Below are positions 28,740-37,031 of a DNA stretch of 64,000 nt, in pieces. Source of the DNA: Chloroflexota bacterium. GTDB taxonomy: Bacteria; Chloroflexota; Anaerolineae; Anaerolineales; VGOW01. Where the stretch lies: NCBI GenBank assembly GCA_016197225.1, contig JACPWC010000126.1:1-64000 (forward strand), read 5' to 3'. The notes under the pieces were generated by a model. The model was not told the origin of the DNA. It saw only the letters and a program-made list of their open reading frames with translations, and did not search any database. A program made the position numbers and the translations under genes. Numbering within the stretch: the first letter of the stretch is position 1; each line of letters starts with the position of its first letter.

Positions 28740-28782
28740 AGTGGCTGTCCCTGGGCCGCAAGCGGCCCAGTGACAGTCACCT
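28740..28782. repeat. GTGACTGTCACTGG-type palindrome, copy 1
   Basis: Arms at 28741-28759 and 28762-28780 pair with two mismatches. The sequence CAGTGACAGTCACCT is shared with the element at 63140-63203. It fills the gap between the eutQ-like stop and the STAND gene start. Confidence 0.7.
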
Positions 28783-29303
28783 CAAGCCCAATCTGCTGGG
28801 AAGGTGACGTAGAAGAAGCGGACTCCGCCGGGCGTGCCGAAGGTGATAGTGGAGCCTTTGGGAATGAAGATGCAGTCGCCCGGCCCGCCGCGCACGCGCT
28901 CGCCCCCGCGGGTGATCACCAGCTCACCTTCCAGCACAACGTCAACTTCATCATAGTTCAATGTCCACGGAAACTCGCCGCGCTCCAGCGACATGTAGCC
29001 GGCTCCCATCGGCGAGCCGTTGCCTGAGGTGATCACGTCTCGGAGACGGGTGTTGGCCGAGGCGCCCGGCTCGAACGCCTCCAGCACCACGTTCGCGCCG
29101 CGAACAACTTTGAGCGGCGGCAGGGTTGCGGGCGCGGGAGCATTGCTCGCGGCCTCTTCGCGCCGAATTTGCACGCCAAGCTCGCGGGCCACGTCCTGCG
29201 CCTCAGGCGTGATCAGATCGTCGGGGGCCACGATCAGCAAATTGGATTTTTGATCGTTGGCGAGGCGGCGGATGTCGGAGGCAGTGAAGAGTTGACGAGT
29301 CAT
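28782..29303 (-). CDS. eutQ: EutQ-like cupin (ethanolamine utilisation)
   Basis: A 173-residue protein. The start MTRQLFTASDIRRLA and the cupin half (LRDVITSGNGSPMGAGYMSL, then VDVVLEGELVITRGGE and PGDCIFIPKGSTITFGTPG) match EutQ. Published work on Salmonella assigns EutQ an acetate kinase activity in ethanolamine breakdown. The ATG at 29303 follows the stop of the receiver-cyclase by two bases, so they form one transcript. It lies about 21 kb from the main eut cluster and outside its operon, which is unusual. Confidence 0.85.
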   Translation of the reverse strand: MTRQLFTASDIRRLANDQKSNLLIVAPDDLITPEAQDVARELGVQIRREEAASNAPAPATLPPLKVVRGANVVLEAFEPGASANTRLRDVITSGNGSPMGAGYMSLERGEFPWTLNYDEVDVVLEGELVITRGGERVRGGPGDCIFIPKGSTITFGTPGGVRFFYVTFPADWA

Positions 29304-29305
29304 AG

Positions 29306-30352
29306 TCAGTTGATCAACCCATCCACTCGATACATCTCCATCTCGCCTTTGCCCTTCACCTGCACCCGGCCAATGCCCTGGGTGTGGCAAAGGTGAGCGA
29401 TGCGCTCCCAGGCCGCCTGGCTGACGTTGACGGCGTTGGGCAGGCCCAGGGCTTCCACGCGGGCGGCGGTGTTCACCGTGTCGCCCCAAACGTCAAATAG
29501 ATATTGCCGCTTGCCCACCACGCCGGCGATCACCGGGCCAATGTTCACGCCCACCCGCAGTTGCCACCTCGGCGGCACGGTGGGGGTGATGGCTACCATC
29601 TCCAGGCCGCACTTCACACAGTTGAGCACCGGGTTTTCCACCGGCTCCAGCAATCCGGCGGTAGCCATAAAGGCGTCGCCGAGAGTTTTGATCTTTTCCA
29701 GTTGATAGCGTTCGGCGATTTCCTCGAAGATGCCGACCAGGTTTTGCAGGTAGTCCAGCACTTCTTCCGGCTCGCGGCGGTCACAATAGTTGGTGAACTC
29801 GACGATGTCGCAGAACATGACGGCCACGTTTTCGTAGCGGCGCGGCCTGACGGCGTTGGTGGCCTTTAGCTCTTCGACAATCGTGTCGGGCAGGATCACT
29901 CGCAGAAGGTCGTCGGCCCGCTTTTTCTCGGCGGCGATGGCCTGCATGTGGGCCTGCTCCTGATCGCGCAGGCGCTTCTTTTCCAGGCAGGCGCTGACTC
30001 TGGCCTTGAGAAGAACAGGATTGAACGGTTTGGGCAAGTAGTCGTCTGCGCCCAGCTCGATGCACCGCACCACGCTGTCCACTTCGTCCACCGCCGAGAC
30101 CATGATCACCGGAATGTGGCGCAGGTCGCCGTCGGCCTTCATGTGCTCCAGCACCTCGTAGCCGTTCATTTCCGGCATCATGATGTCGAGCAGAACCAGG
30201 TCGAACGATTCGGCCTTGAGTTTGTCCAGCGCCTCACGCCCATTCTCGGCCAGGGCAAAGTTATGCCCCAACTGTTTGAGTCGGCGCGAAAGCATGTCGC
30301 GGTTCATTTGGTTGTCGTCAACTACCAGCATGTAGCCGGGCGTCGAATTCAT
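29306..30352 (-). CDS. Response regulator with class III adenylate cyclase output
   Basis: A 348-residue protein. The receiver (about 6-122) has MLVVDDNQMN, VLLDIMMPEMNG and DDYLPKPF. After a helical linker a CYCc cyclase domain begins near 165. FCDIVEFT and GDAFMATAG supply the metal aspartates, KIKTLG the substrate lysine, and FDVWGDTVNTAARVE the specificity Asp plus catalytic Asn and Arg. The Lys/Asp pair indicates ATP rather than GTP. It should make cAMP when phosphorylated (inference). A -10 (TAAAAT, 30360-30365) sits 7 bases before the ATG. It is followed immediately by eutQ. Confidence 0.93.
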   Translation of the reverse strand: MNSTPGYMLVVDDNQMNRDMLSRRLKQLGHNFALAENGREALDKLKAESFDLVLLDIMMPEMNGYEVLEHMKADGDLRHIPVIMVSAVDEVDSVVRCIELGADDYLPKPFNPVLLKARVSACLEKKRLRDQEQAHMQAIAAEKKRADDLLRVILPDTIVEELKATNAVRPRRYENVAVMFCDIVEFTNYCDRREPEEVLDYLQNLVGIFEEIAERYQLEKIKTLGDAFMATAGLLEPVENPVLNCVKCGLEMVAITPTVPPRWQLRVGVNIGPVIAGVVGKRQYLFDVWGDTVNTAARVEALGLPNAVNVSQAAWERIAHLCHTQGIGRVQVKGKGEMEMYRVDGLIN

Positions 30353-30375
30353 GCCGCCTATTTTACAGTGATTTA

Positions 30376-30418
30376 CAAAAAAACCGGCTCCCGTTCAAAC
30401 ATCACGGGAGCCGGTTTT
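30376..30418 (-). terminator. Strong intrinsic terminator
   Basis: Fifteen-base exact arms (30380-30394 and 30404-30418, AAAACCGGCTCCCGT) are followed on the minus strand by a T run. It ends the transcript of the stand-alone receiver and separates it from the cyclase-eutQ unit. Confidence 0.85.
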
Positions 30419-30439
30419 CAAACCTGTTTTTGAGAGCCT

Positions 30440-30808
30440 TCAAGCTGGCAACATCCCCGTCACCCGCGCCCAAAGCTCGCGCAGGTTGATCGGCTTGGGC
30501 AGGTAAATGTCACAACCGGCGGCCAGGGCTTTGTCGGCGTCGCCCTTGAGGGCGTTGGCAGTGAGGGCGATGATGGGAACGTAACGAAGCGTCTCGTCCG
30601 ACCGTAATCGGCGCGCCACTTCGTAGCCGTCAATGTCGGGCAGGTTGATGTCCAGCAGAATCAGGTCGGGCTTCTGGCTTCGCGCCATTTCAACGCCGGT
30701 CAACCCGTTCGCCGCCCAGACGATCTTGTAGCCACGCGCCTCCAGCGCCCGTTGAACCAACAGCAAATTATCAGCGTTGTCTTCAATGTAAAGAACGGTG
30801 CCGCTCAT
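30440..30808 (-). CDS. Stand-alone receiver (CheY/DivK-like)
   Basis: A 122-residue single receiver domain: VLYIEDNADN, LILLDINLPDIDG, IIALTANALKGD and CDIYLPKPIN carry all conserved positions. The TANALKGD segment resembles DivK and phosphorelay receivers. There is no output domain, so it acts by protein contact. Its ATG overlaps the stop of the threonine synthase-receiver gene (ATGA), so the two are translated together. Confidence 0.92.
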   Translation of the reverse strand: MSGTVLYIEDNADNLLLVQRALEARGYKIVWAANGLTGVEMARSQKPDLILLDINLPDIDGYEVARRLRSDETLRYVPIIALTANALKGDADKALAAGCDIYLPKPINLRELWARVTGMLPA

Positions 30809-32484
30809 CCTGGCCTCCCTTCGCGAGGCGGCTTCTCACCCAGAACCTGCACCACCTGCTCCACAAAAGCTCGCGGCGAGAGCGAGCCTTTCTGATAAAG
30901 CGCCTCAATATGTCCCCGCAACCGGCGGCGCTCCTCGTTTGTAATATCTTTGGCGCTGACGACGACAACCGGAATGTGCGACGTGCGTTTGTCCTGGCGT
31001 AATTCCTGCAGAAGCGAGAATCCATCCAGGCCCGGCATCATCAAGTCGGTGATGATCAGGTCTGGCCGACTCTGCCGGGCCAGCGCCAGCCCGTCAACCC
31101 CGTCGGCGGCCCGGAATACCCGGTACGACTTTTTGGCTTCCAGCAAACGTTGAATGAGCAGAGCATCGTCGGGGTTGTCGTCCACGATCAACACCGTCGT
31201 CGCCCGCTCGTCCAAATTATCCAGCGCGGCCAGCAGGCCCTCGCGCGGCGCGGGCGTTTGATCGTTGCTGAGATGAACGTCCACACCCCACTGATCGCCC
31301 AGCACGTGCTTCTCTACCGGAAAAGTATGGCCGGTGCAATTGACGACTACTAACGCCTCGCCGCCGATCTGCCCCTGCCGGATCAATTTTTCCAGCCCGG
31401 CAAAGGCCACCGCCGTCGCCGGCTCCACCGCCAGGCCTTCGGCTTTGGCCAGCGCCCGCATCGAAGCAAACGCGTCAGCATCCGACACGCTTTCCATCGC
31501 CCCGCCATATTTTTGTAATACGCGCCAGAGATAAGTGTAGGTCTGGCCCGGGTCGCCGGTGGACAGGATCGCAATCCGGGTTTCGGGGACGACGGGCGTA
31601 GCCGTCTCGCGCCCGGCCTTGAAGGCTTGCGCCATCGGCGAACAACCTGCGGCCTGGATCACGGCGATCTTCGGAATGCGATCAATCAGGCCCATGTCCA
31701 GCATTTCCCGGAAGCCCTGATAAACGCCCAGCGGCCCGAGGCCGCCGCTCACGGCTTGAATATACCAATCGGGCGCGCGCCAGCCGAGTTGCTCCACAAT
31801 CTCGTAAGCAATCGTCTTCATAGACTCTCGCGCAGCCAGACTCTTCGCCCCGCGATCCAACAGCAGGCCGCGTCGTTTGGCGAAGTCGGCGGCGATCTGC
31901 TTGGTCTGATCGTAATTGCCGCTCACCTTCACCACTTCCGCGCCGAATAGGGCCGCCTCACGCAGTTTCTCCTGCGGCACCAGGCTGGTCATAAACACCC
32001 ACAGTTTGATTCCGGCGCGGGCGCAGGCGGCGGCGTAAGCCACCGCCGCGTTGCCGGTCGAGGCAATCACGCACTCGCGGATCCCGGCTTCCAGCATCGC
32101 CGCCACCGACACGGCGGCCTGGCGATCTTTGAAAGAGCGGGTCGGCCCATAACGCTCATCTTTGATATACAACTGGTTGTGTTCCACCGACTCGGCGTAG
32201 CGCCGCGAGAGTTGCAGGGGCGTGCCGCCGGCGCTAATGACATTGCGGCTGTCCGGCTCGTCCACTGGCAGAACATCGCGATAGCGCCACAGGTTGAGAG
32301 GGCGTTCCGACAGGCCGCCCAAAATTTCGCGCTTGAACGAGGCGTAATCGTAATGCGCCTGCATCCAGTCCGAGCCGCAAACGTCGCACGTCGGCCCAAA
32401 CAGCGTCCGGCAGGGTTGCTGATGGCCGCACTCCATGCATGACAGGAAAAGTGGTTTGGTCATTGTTGGAATTTGCTCAGACAC
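30805..32484 (-). CDS. Threonine synthase-family PLP enzyme fused to a receiver domain
   Basis: A 559-residue fusion. The N-terminus has a zinc-ribbon (CMECGHQQPC and CDVCG, residues 16-40), as in archaeal-type threonine synthases. The fold-type II PLP domain (about 60-420) has SAGGTPLQLSRRYA, the PLP lysine in RSFKDRQAAVS near 119, and ASTGNAAVAYAAACARAGI. After a short linker a complete receiver (about 430-545) has TVLIVDDNPDD, LIITDLMMPGLDG and VVVSAKD. Threonine synthase makes threonine from O-phosphohomoserine; here the activity is unproven. The start is either GTG at 32484 or ATG at 32463. It sits between a kinase and a receiver gene, with ATGA overlap to the latter. Confidence 0.88.
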   Translation of the reverse strand: MSEQIPTMTKPLFLSCMECGHQQPCRTLFGPTCDVCGSDWMQAHYDYASFKREILGGLSERPLNLWRYRDVLPVDEPDSRNVISAGGTPLQLSRRYAESVEHNQLYIKDERYGPTRSFKDRQAAVSVAAMLEAGIRECVIASTGNAAVAYAAACARAGIKLWVFMTSLVPQEKLREAALFGAEVVKVSGNYDQTKQIAADFAKRRGLLLDRGAKSLAARESMKTIAYEIVEQLGWRAPDWYIQAVSGGLGPLGVYQGFREMLDMGLIDRIPKIAVIQAAGCSPMAQAFKAGRETATPVVPETRIAILSTGDPGQTYTYLWRVLQKYGGAMESVSDADAFASMRALAKAEGLAVEPATAVAFAGLEKLIRQGQIGGEALVVVNCTGHTFPVEKHVLGDQWGVDVHLSNDQTPAPREGLLAALDNLDERATTVLIVDDNPDDALLIQRLLEAKKSYRVFRAADGVDGLALARQSRPDLIITDLMMPGLDGFSLLQELRQDKRTSHIPVVVVSAKDITNEERRRLRGHIEALYQKGSLSPRAFVEQVVQVLGEKPPREGRPG

Positions 32485-32508
32485 TTAAATGCCTGGTTGC
32501 AGGCCGTT

Positions 32509-35500
32509 CTACTTCCGCTTTGCGCTCTTTGCATCCGGGTGATATTCCGAACGGATCGGCAGTTCGACGTAGAAGATTGAGCCGCCGTCCGGGCCGGAGA
32601 GGCCGCCGCTCTCGGCCCACAACCGGCCATTGTGCAGTTCGATCAGGTGGCGGCTGATGGGCAAGCCCAGGCCGGTTCCGCTCGCCTTGCGCGTGGTGGA
32701 ACTATCCACCTGGTGGAACTCCTGGAAGATCGACTCCAAGTGGTTGACAGGGATGCCGACGCCCGTGTCGCGGATCGCCACCAGAATGCGCGACTTCGAT
32801 TTGACGGCGTTGATAGACACCGACCCGGCCTCGGTGAACTTGATGCCGTTGTTCACCAGGTTGATCATCACCTGGCGCACACGGATGCGGTCGGCTTCCA
32901 GATCAAATTGATCAGTTGCCTGGGTCTCCAAACGAATCTCAAGCGACTTGTTCTGGGCTAGCGGGCGGGCGAGTTCGACGACCTCTTCCAGCACTTCCTG
33001 AAGGTTGAACGGCTCAATCGTCAACGCCATCTTCCCGGCCTCGATCTTGGCCATGTCGAGAACGTCATTGATCAGGCTCAACAGGTGCTGGCCGTTCTTG
33101 TGGATCACCCGCAAATCGTTGTCCATGCGGTCGGTCAGGTCGCCGTCAATGCCTTCGAGCAGAACTTCGGCGAAGCCCAGGATGGAATTGAGGGGCGTGC
33201 GAAGCTCATGGCTCATGTTGGCCAGGAACGACGACTTGAGCTGGTCGAGTTCGCGCAGGCGGGCCACCGTCGCCGACTGTTCGGCATAGAGCCGGGCATT
33301 TTGCAGGGCCACGGCCACCTGCCCGGCCAGCGTCAGTTGAATACGGAGGTCGTCGTCGGTGAAGCGGTTGAGGGCATCGGACTGCACGTCGAACACGCCC
33401 AACAGTTTGTCGCCGACCACCATCGGGATCGCCATTTCCGAGCGCGTGTTGAGCAGAAGGGGGTTGGGCAGAAAGTCCGGGGCCAGAGTCACATCGTTGA
33501 CGACCACACCTTGCCGGGTGCGGGCGGCGCGGGCCACCAGCGAGCCTTCATGGCCGAGCAAGATGCGCCGCCCGCCGGCGGTCATCTTCCGGCCCGCATC
33601 ACCTGCGCCCGCCGCCAACACCAACGTGTCGCCGGTTTCGTTGAGCAGGTAAATGTGGGCGTGATACAAATTGAAGCTGGACTTGGTGAGATCCACCACT
33701 TCCTGCAGCAGAGCTTCCGCCTGCAACACCGACGAGGCCGCCGTGCTCACCCGGGCCACTGTCTCCAGTTCAACCGCGCGTTTGGCCAATATATTTTCGG
33801 CGCGCTTGCGCTCGGTAATATCGCGGGCGATCCAGAAGACCTTGTCCTCGCCCAGCGGCGACACAGTGGCAAAGAACCACAAATCGTTTCCGTCAATTTG
33901 GAGTTGATATTCGGCGTTGACCGGTTGATGAGTCTCCAGCGCCTCGCGAATCAGGGCATGCAACTCGTCTGCCTTTGGTTTTGGCATCACTTCGTAAAGA
34001 GTCTTGCCAAGCATGTCTTCCGGCAATTTGTACAGAAGCGACGGGTTGGTCGGCGCGATCTTCACGTAACGGCCATCTTTGTCGTAGACCAGCACCACGT
34101 CGGTCATGGCGGCGAACAGCGCGCTCAACTCAGTCGCGTTGTGCTCAACCTCCTCAAACAAGTGGACGTTCTCAATCACCCCGGCCAACTGACCGGCAAT
34201 CGTTTCGACCAGCGCCGTCTCATCGGGCCTGAAGGCGCGGGCCGGGTCGGTGGTGTCAACGCCAATGGTGCCGATCACTTCGCCGCGCGCCAGCAAAGGC
34301 ACAATCATCAAACATTCTGTCTGGCGCTGGCGCAGAAGATCATGGATGGGTTCGGTGAGCGGGTCGGTTTGGGCGTGGGCAATGACGAGTGAGCGCCGGG
34401 TTTCGATCACATGGACTGAAGACGGGTTGTTGTCAAGCGGAATAGATACGCCGACCGAACTTGGCTCGTCGGGCGAAGTGTTATGATCGGCGACGACGTT
34501 GAGGTATCTTCGTGTCTCGTCCAGCAGGGCAATGCCGCTGTTGCGGGCTTTGAGCACCTCGACAATTTCCTTCGCCGTGGCCTGCAAAATGGATGGCAGG
34601 TTAAATGACGAGGCCGCCACTTCAACCACGCGGTTGAGGGTCGCCAGCTCTTCGTTGCGGCGGCTGGTTTCGGCCAGCGCCTTCTGGGTCTGGTTGAACA
34701 GGCGGGCGCTGACGATGGCGTTCATGATCGAGATGCTGATCGTTTGCAGGAGATTGACTTCGTAAGCGCCCCAGGCCCGTTCGCGGGCGCAGTCGTCGAA
34801 GCCGATGAAGCCGTAAAACTCCTTCCCGGCAAACATGGGAATGACCAGGATGGCGCGAGCGCCTTGCGGTTCCAAAACCCTGCGCTCGGTGGCCGGGAAG
34901 TCGTGCACCAGGCCGTGAATGATCTCGCCCCGGCCCAGCGCGGTTTGCCAGCGCGGCAAGGTGGTGGCGTAAGGCAGGTGTTGCAACTCAGGGTTATTAA
35001 TCTGCGGGGCAATTCCTTCGGCGGCCCATTCGTGAGTCTGGCGAATGCAGAACAGGCCATCAGCGTCAATAAAGTTTTCAAAGATGTAGGCGCGGCTCAC
35101 ATCGCTAATGTTACCCACGCGAGCCAGAACTTCCGGGATGGCGGCGGGGCCGTGCTGGAGCAATTCAACTGCGGTGTCGGCCACCGCCGACACGGCGCGC
35201 TCGCGCCGGGTGAGGTCGGCCAGGGCCTGGCGGGTCTGGTCGGCGAGCCGCAGGTTTTCAATGTGGGCGCTCAACTGCTCGGCCACGGCGGTCACCAGGT
35301 CAGCCGTTTCAACATCTTTCTCGCACAGGCCGGCAATGGCCAGCTCGCCGATCGTCTCCCCGCGCACCGACAGGGCCTGGGTGAAAACCAGTTCATCAAC
35401 AGAGGCGGCATCCACTTTGTTCAACGGCCTGACTTTGTCGTGATCGTAAGTGTAGCCATCGTCGGCATCTTCGATCTTCTCCAAATAGTCCTGCCAGCCC

Positions 35501-37014
35501 TCGCGAGTGAGCTGGCGCGCCGCCTTCTCGGCTTCGAGGCGATAGTTTTCAGCCTGAGCCAGCAGGCGCAGATTCTCAACTTGCAGGGCCACGCGGCGGG
35601 CAATGGCATTGACCACTTCGATTTCATCATCCGTCCAGGATTGATCGCGGCTACCTTCGAGTCGAATGGCGCCGATCGGTTCGCCAGAGATAGTAATGGG
35701 AATGGCCAACGAGGGCTGATCGGGTGACGGGACGCCCGCCTCTTGAATGGGCAACAGGCCGCCCGCGTCAAAGGTGTAACCGATTCGTTCACTACGCTCG
35801 ACGGCATTGAGGAAATCGGCCCAGCCGGCCTGGCTGAGGCGGCGAGCCTGAGCTTCAACCTCGGCGCGGGCTTGTTCGGCCTGGGTGAAGAGAGCGGCGT
35901 TGCGAATGGCAATAGCCAACTGCCCGGCCACTGCTTCAAAGGCCGGCAGGGTTTCGGCGGTGAACGCGTCGGGCTGGCTGTGCTGTAAGTCCAGCACGCC
36001 CACCACCCGGTCGCCCACCACCAGCGGCATCGCCATTTCGGAGCGGGTGAGAGGCAAAAGAGAATTGGGGCGGAAAGAAACGCTTGTGGCAGTATCAGAC
36101 ACAATGACGGCCTGTTTTTCGGCGGCGGCCCGGCCATTCAGAGAACCAGGGCCAACCGGCAGGCGGTGGCTGCGCCGGAACAGTTCGGCGCCGGTAGAGC
36201 CAGTGCCAGCCCGCAAGGCCAAAATGCGGCCGGTAGAGTCGGTCAAATACACCTGAGCGTAGTACAAATCAAAACGCGAGCGGATCATCTCGACGGCTTC
36301 AGACAGCAGGCCGTCCAGGTCGCGCACTTGCGAAATGCTATGGCTGATTTCGGCGGCCAGGGCCAGGCCGTGCGCGCGGGCGGCGACGTTTTCTTCCAGC
36401 GAAAGGCGGACCGCCTGCAATTCCTGATTACTTTCGCGAAGGCGCTTGACCATTTCATTGAGGTTGCGGACAAACAGGCGCAGGAGCACCGCCGTGATCA
36501 GAAAACCAACGGAGAGTCCAACCAGATAACTCGCCGGATCAGAAGTTGCCGGCGGCGGCAAATACCCTTGCCGTTCCAGGTAAAAAGCGGCACTGCCGGC
36601 GACAAGGCTCAACCCGGCGATGCCCAGCGCCGGGCGGCTTCCGAGCAACAAGCCGGCGGCGACGACGACAACGGTGTAATTGGCAAACGCAGGAGCCTGA
36701 ACGCCGCCAGAGGCAAAGACGATCAGAGTCAGGCTGGCCCAGGCGGCTAGAAGATAGAAGATGCTGGCCAGGCGGACTCGCTTCAGGCGCAGAAGAATTT
36801 GAGCCAGTACCGGCACTGCCATCGGCAGCATAAATCTCAGGATGGCGGTTCGGGCATCAATGGCTTGCCTTGCCAGCGCAAGCCCGACGGGCACGGCTAA
36901 AGCAATAATGCCCAACGAGGCCAGGGTAATGATGTTGAGCAGGCGAGCGGTTCGTGTTTCATCTTCGTTTTTGAAAACCGGCGGCGCGAGAAATTGGTGG
37001 AGTGATTGAAACAT
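32509..37014 (-). CDS. Large membrane histidine kinase with multiple GAF domains
   Basis: A 1501-residue kinase. Six hydrophobic helices (about 25-185) form an unnamed membrane sensor. A coiled coil and about five GAF or GAF-like domains follow (about 235-960), then a PAS (about 965-1085) ending ITERKRAE and one more GAF (1095-1260). HisKA MSHELRTPLNSILGF is near 1268 and HATPase_c has SGTGLGLPISRHL near 1455. No receiver is attached. The threonine synthase-receiver gene follows 25 bases later, which makes that fusion a likely phosphoryl target (inference). Confidence 0.9.
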   Translation of the reverse strand: MFQSLHQFLAPPVFKNEDETRTARLLNIITLASLGIIALAVPVGLALARQAIDARTAILRFMLPMAVPVLAQILLRLKRVRLASIFYLLAAWASLTLIVFASGGVQAPAFANYTVVVVAAGLLLGSRPALGIAGLSLVAGSAAFYLERQGYLPPPATSDPASYLVGLSVGFLITAVLLRLFVRNLNEMVKRLRESNQELQAVRLSLEENVAARAHGLALAAEISHSISQVRDLDGLLSEAVEMIRSRFDLYYAQVYLTDSTGRILALRAGTGSTGAELFRRSHRLPVGPGSLNGRAAAEKQAVIVSDTATSVSFRPNSLLPLTRSEMAMPLVVGDRVVGVLDLQHSQPDAFTAETLPAFEAVAGQLAIAIRNAALFTQAEQARAEVEAQARRLSQAGWADFLNAVERSERIGYTFDAGGLLPIQEAGVPSPDQPSLAIPITISGEPIGAIRLEGSRDQSWTDDEIEVVNAIARRVALQVENLRLLAQAENYRLEAEKAARQLTREGWQDYLEKIEDADDGYTYDHDKVRPLNKVDAASVDELVFTQALSVRGETIGELAIAGLCEKDVETADLVTAVAEQLSAHIENLRLADQTRQALADLTRRERAVSAVADTAVELLQHGPAAIPEVLARVGNISDVSRAYIFENFIDADGLFCIRQTHEWAAEGIAPQINNPELQHLPYATTLPRWQTALGRGEIIHGLVHDFPATERRVLEPQGARAILVIPMFAGKEFYGFIGFDDCARERAWGAYEVNLLQTISISIMNAIVSARLFNQTQKALAETSRRNEELATLNRVVEVAASSFNLPSILQATAKEIVEVLKARNSGIALLDETRRYLNVVADHNTSPDEPSSVGVSIPLDNNPSSVHVIETRRSLVIAHAQTDPLTEPIHDLLRQRQTECLMIVPLLARGEVIGTIGVDTTDPARAFRPDETALVETIAGQLAGVIENVHLFEEVEHNATELSALFAAMTDVVLVYDKDGRYVKIAPTNPSLLYKLPEDMLGKTLYEVMPKPKADELHALIREALETHQPVNAEYQLQIDGNDLWFFATVSPLGEDKVFWIARDITERKRAENILAKRAVELETVARVSTAASSVLQAEALLQEVVDLTKSSFNLYHAHIYLLNETGDTLVLAAGAGDAGRKMTAGGRRILLGHEGSLVARAARTRQGVVVNDVTLAPDFLPNPLLLNTRSEMAIPMVVGDKLLGVFDVQSDALNRFTDDDLRIQLTLAGQVAVALQNARLYAEQSATVARLRELDQLKSSFLANMSHELRTPLNSILGFAEVLLEGIDGDLTDRMDNDLRVIHKNGQHLLSLINDVLDMAKIEAGKMALTIEPFNLQEVLEEVVELARPLAQNKSLEIRLETQATDQFDLEADRIRVRQVMINLVNNGIKFTEAGSVSINAVKSKSRILVAIRDTGVGIPVNHLESIFQEFHQVDSSTTRKASGTGLGLPISRHLIELHNGRLWAESGGLSGPDGGSIFYVELPIRSEYHPDAKSAKRK

Positions 37015-37031
37015 ATTCGGCGACTCTCAAG

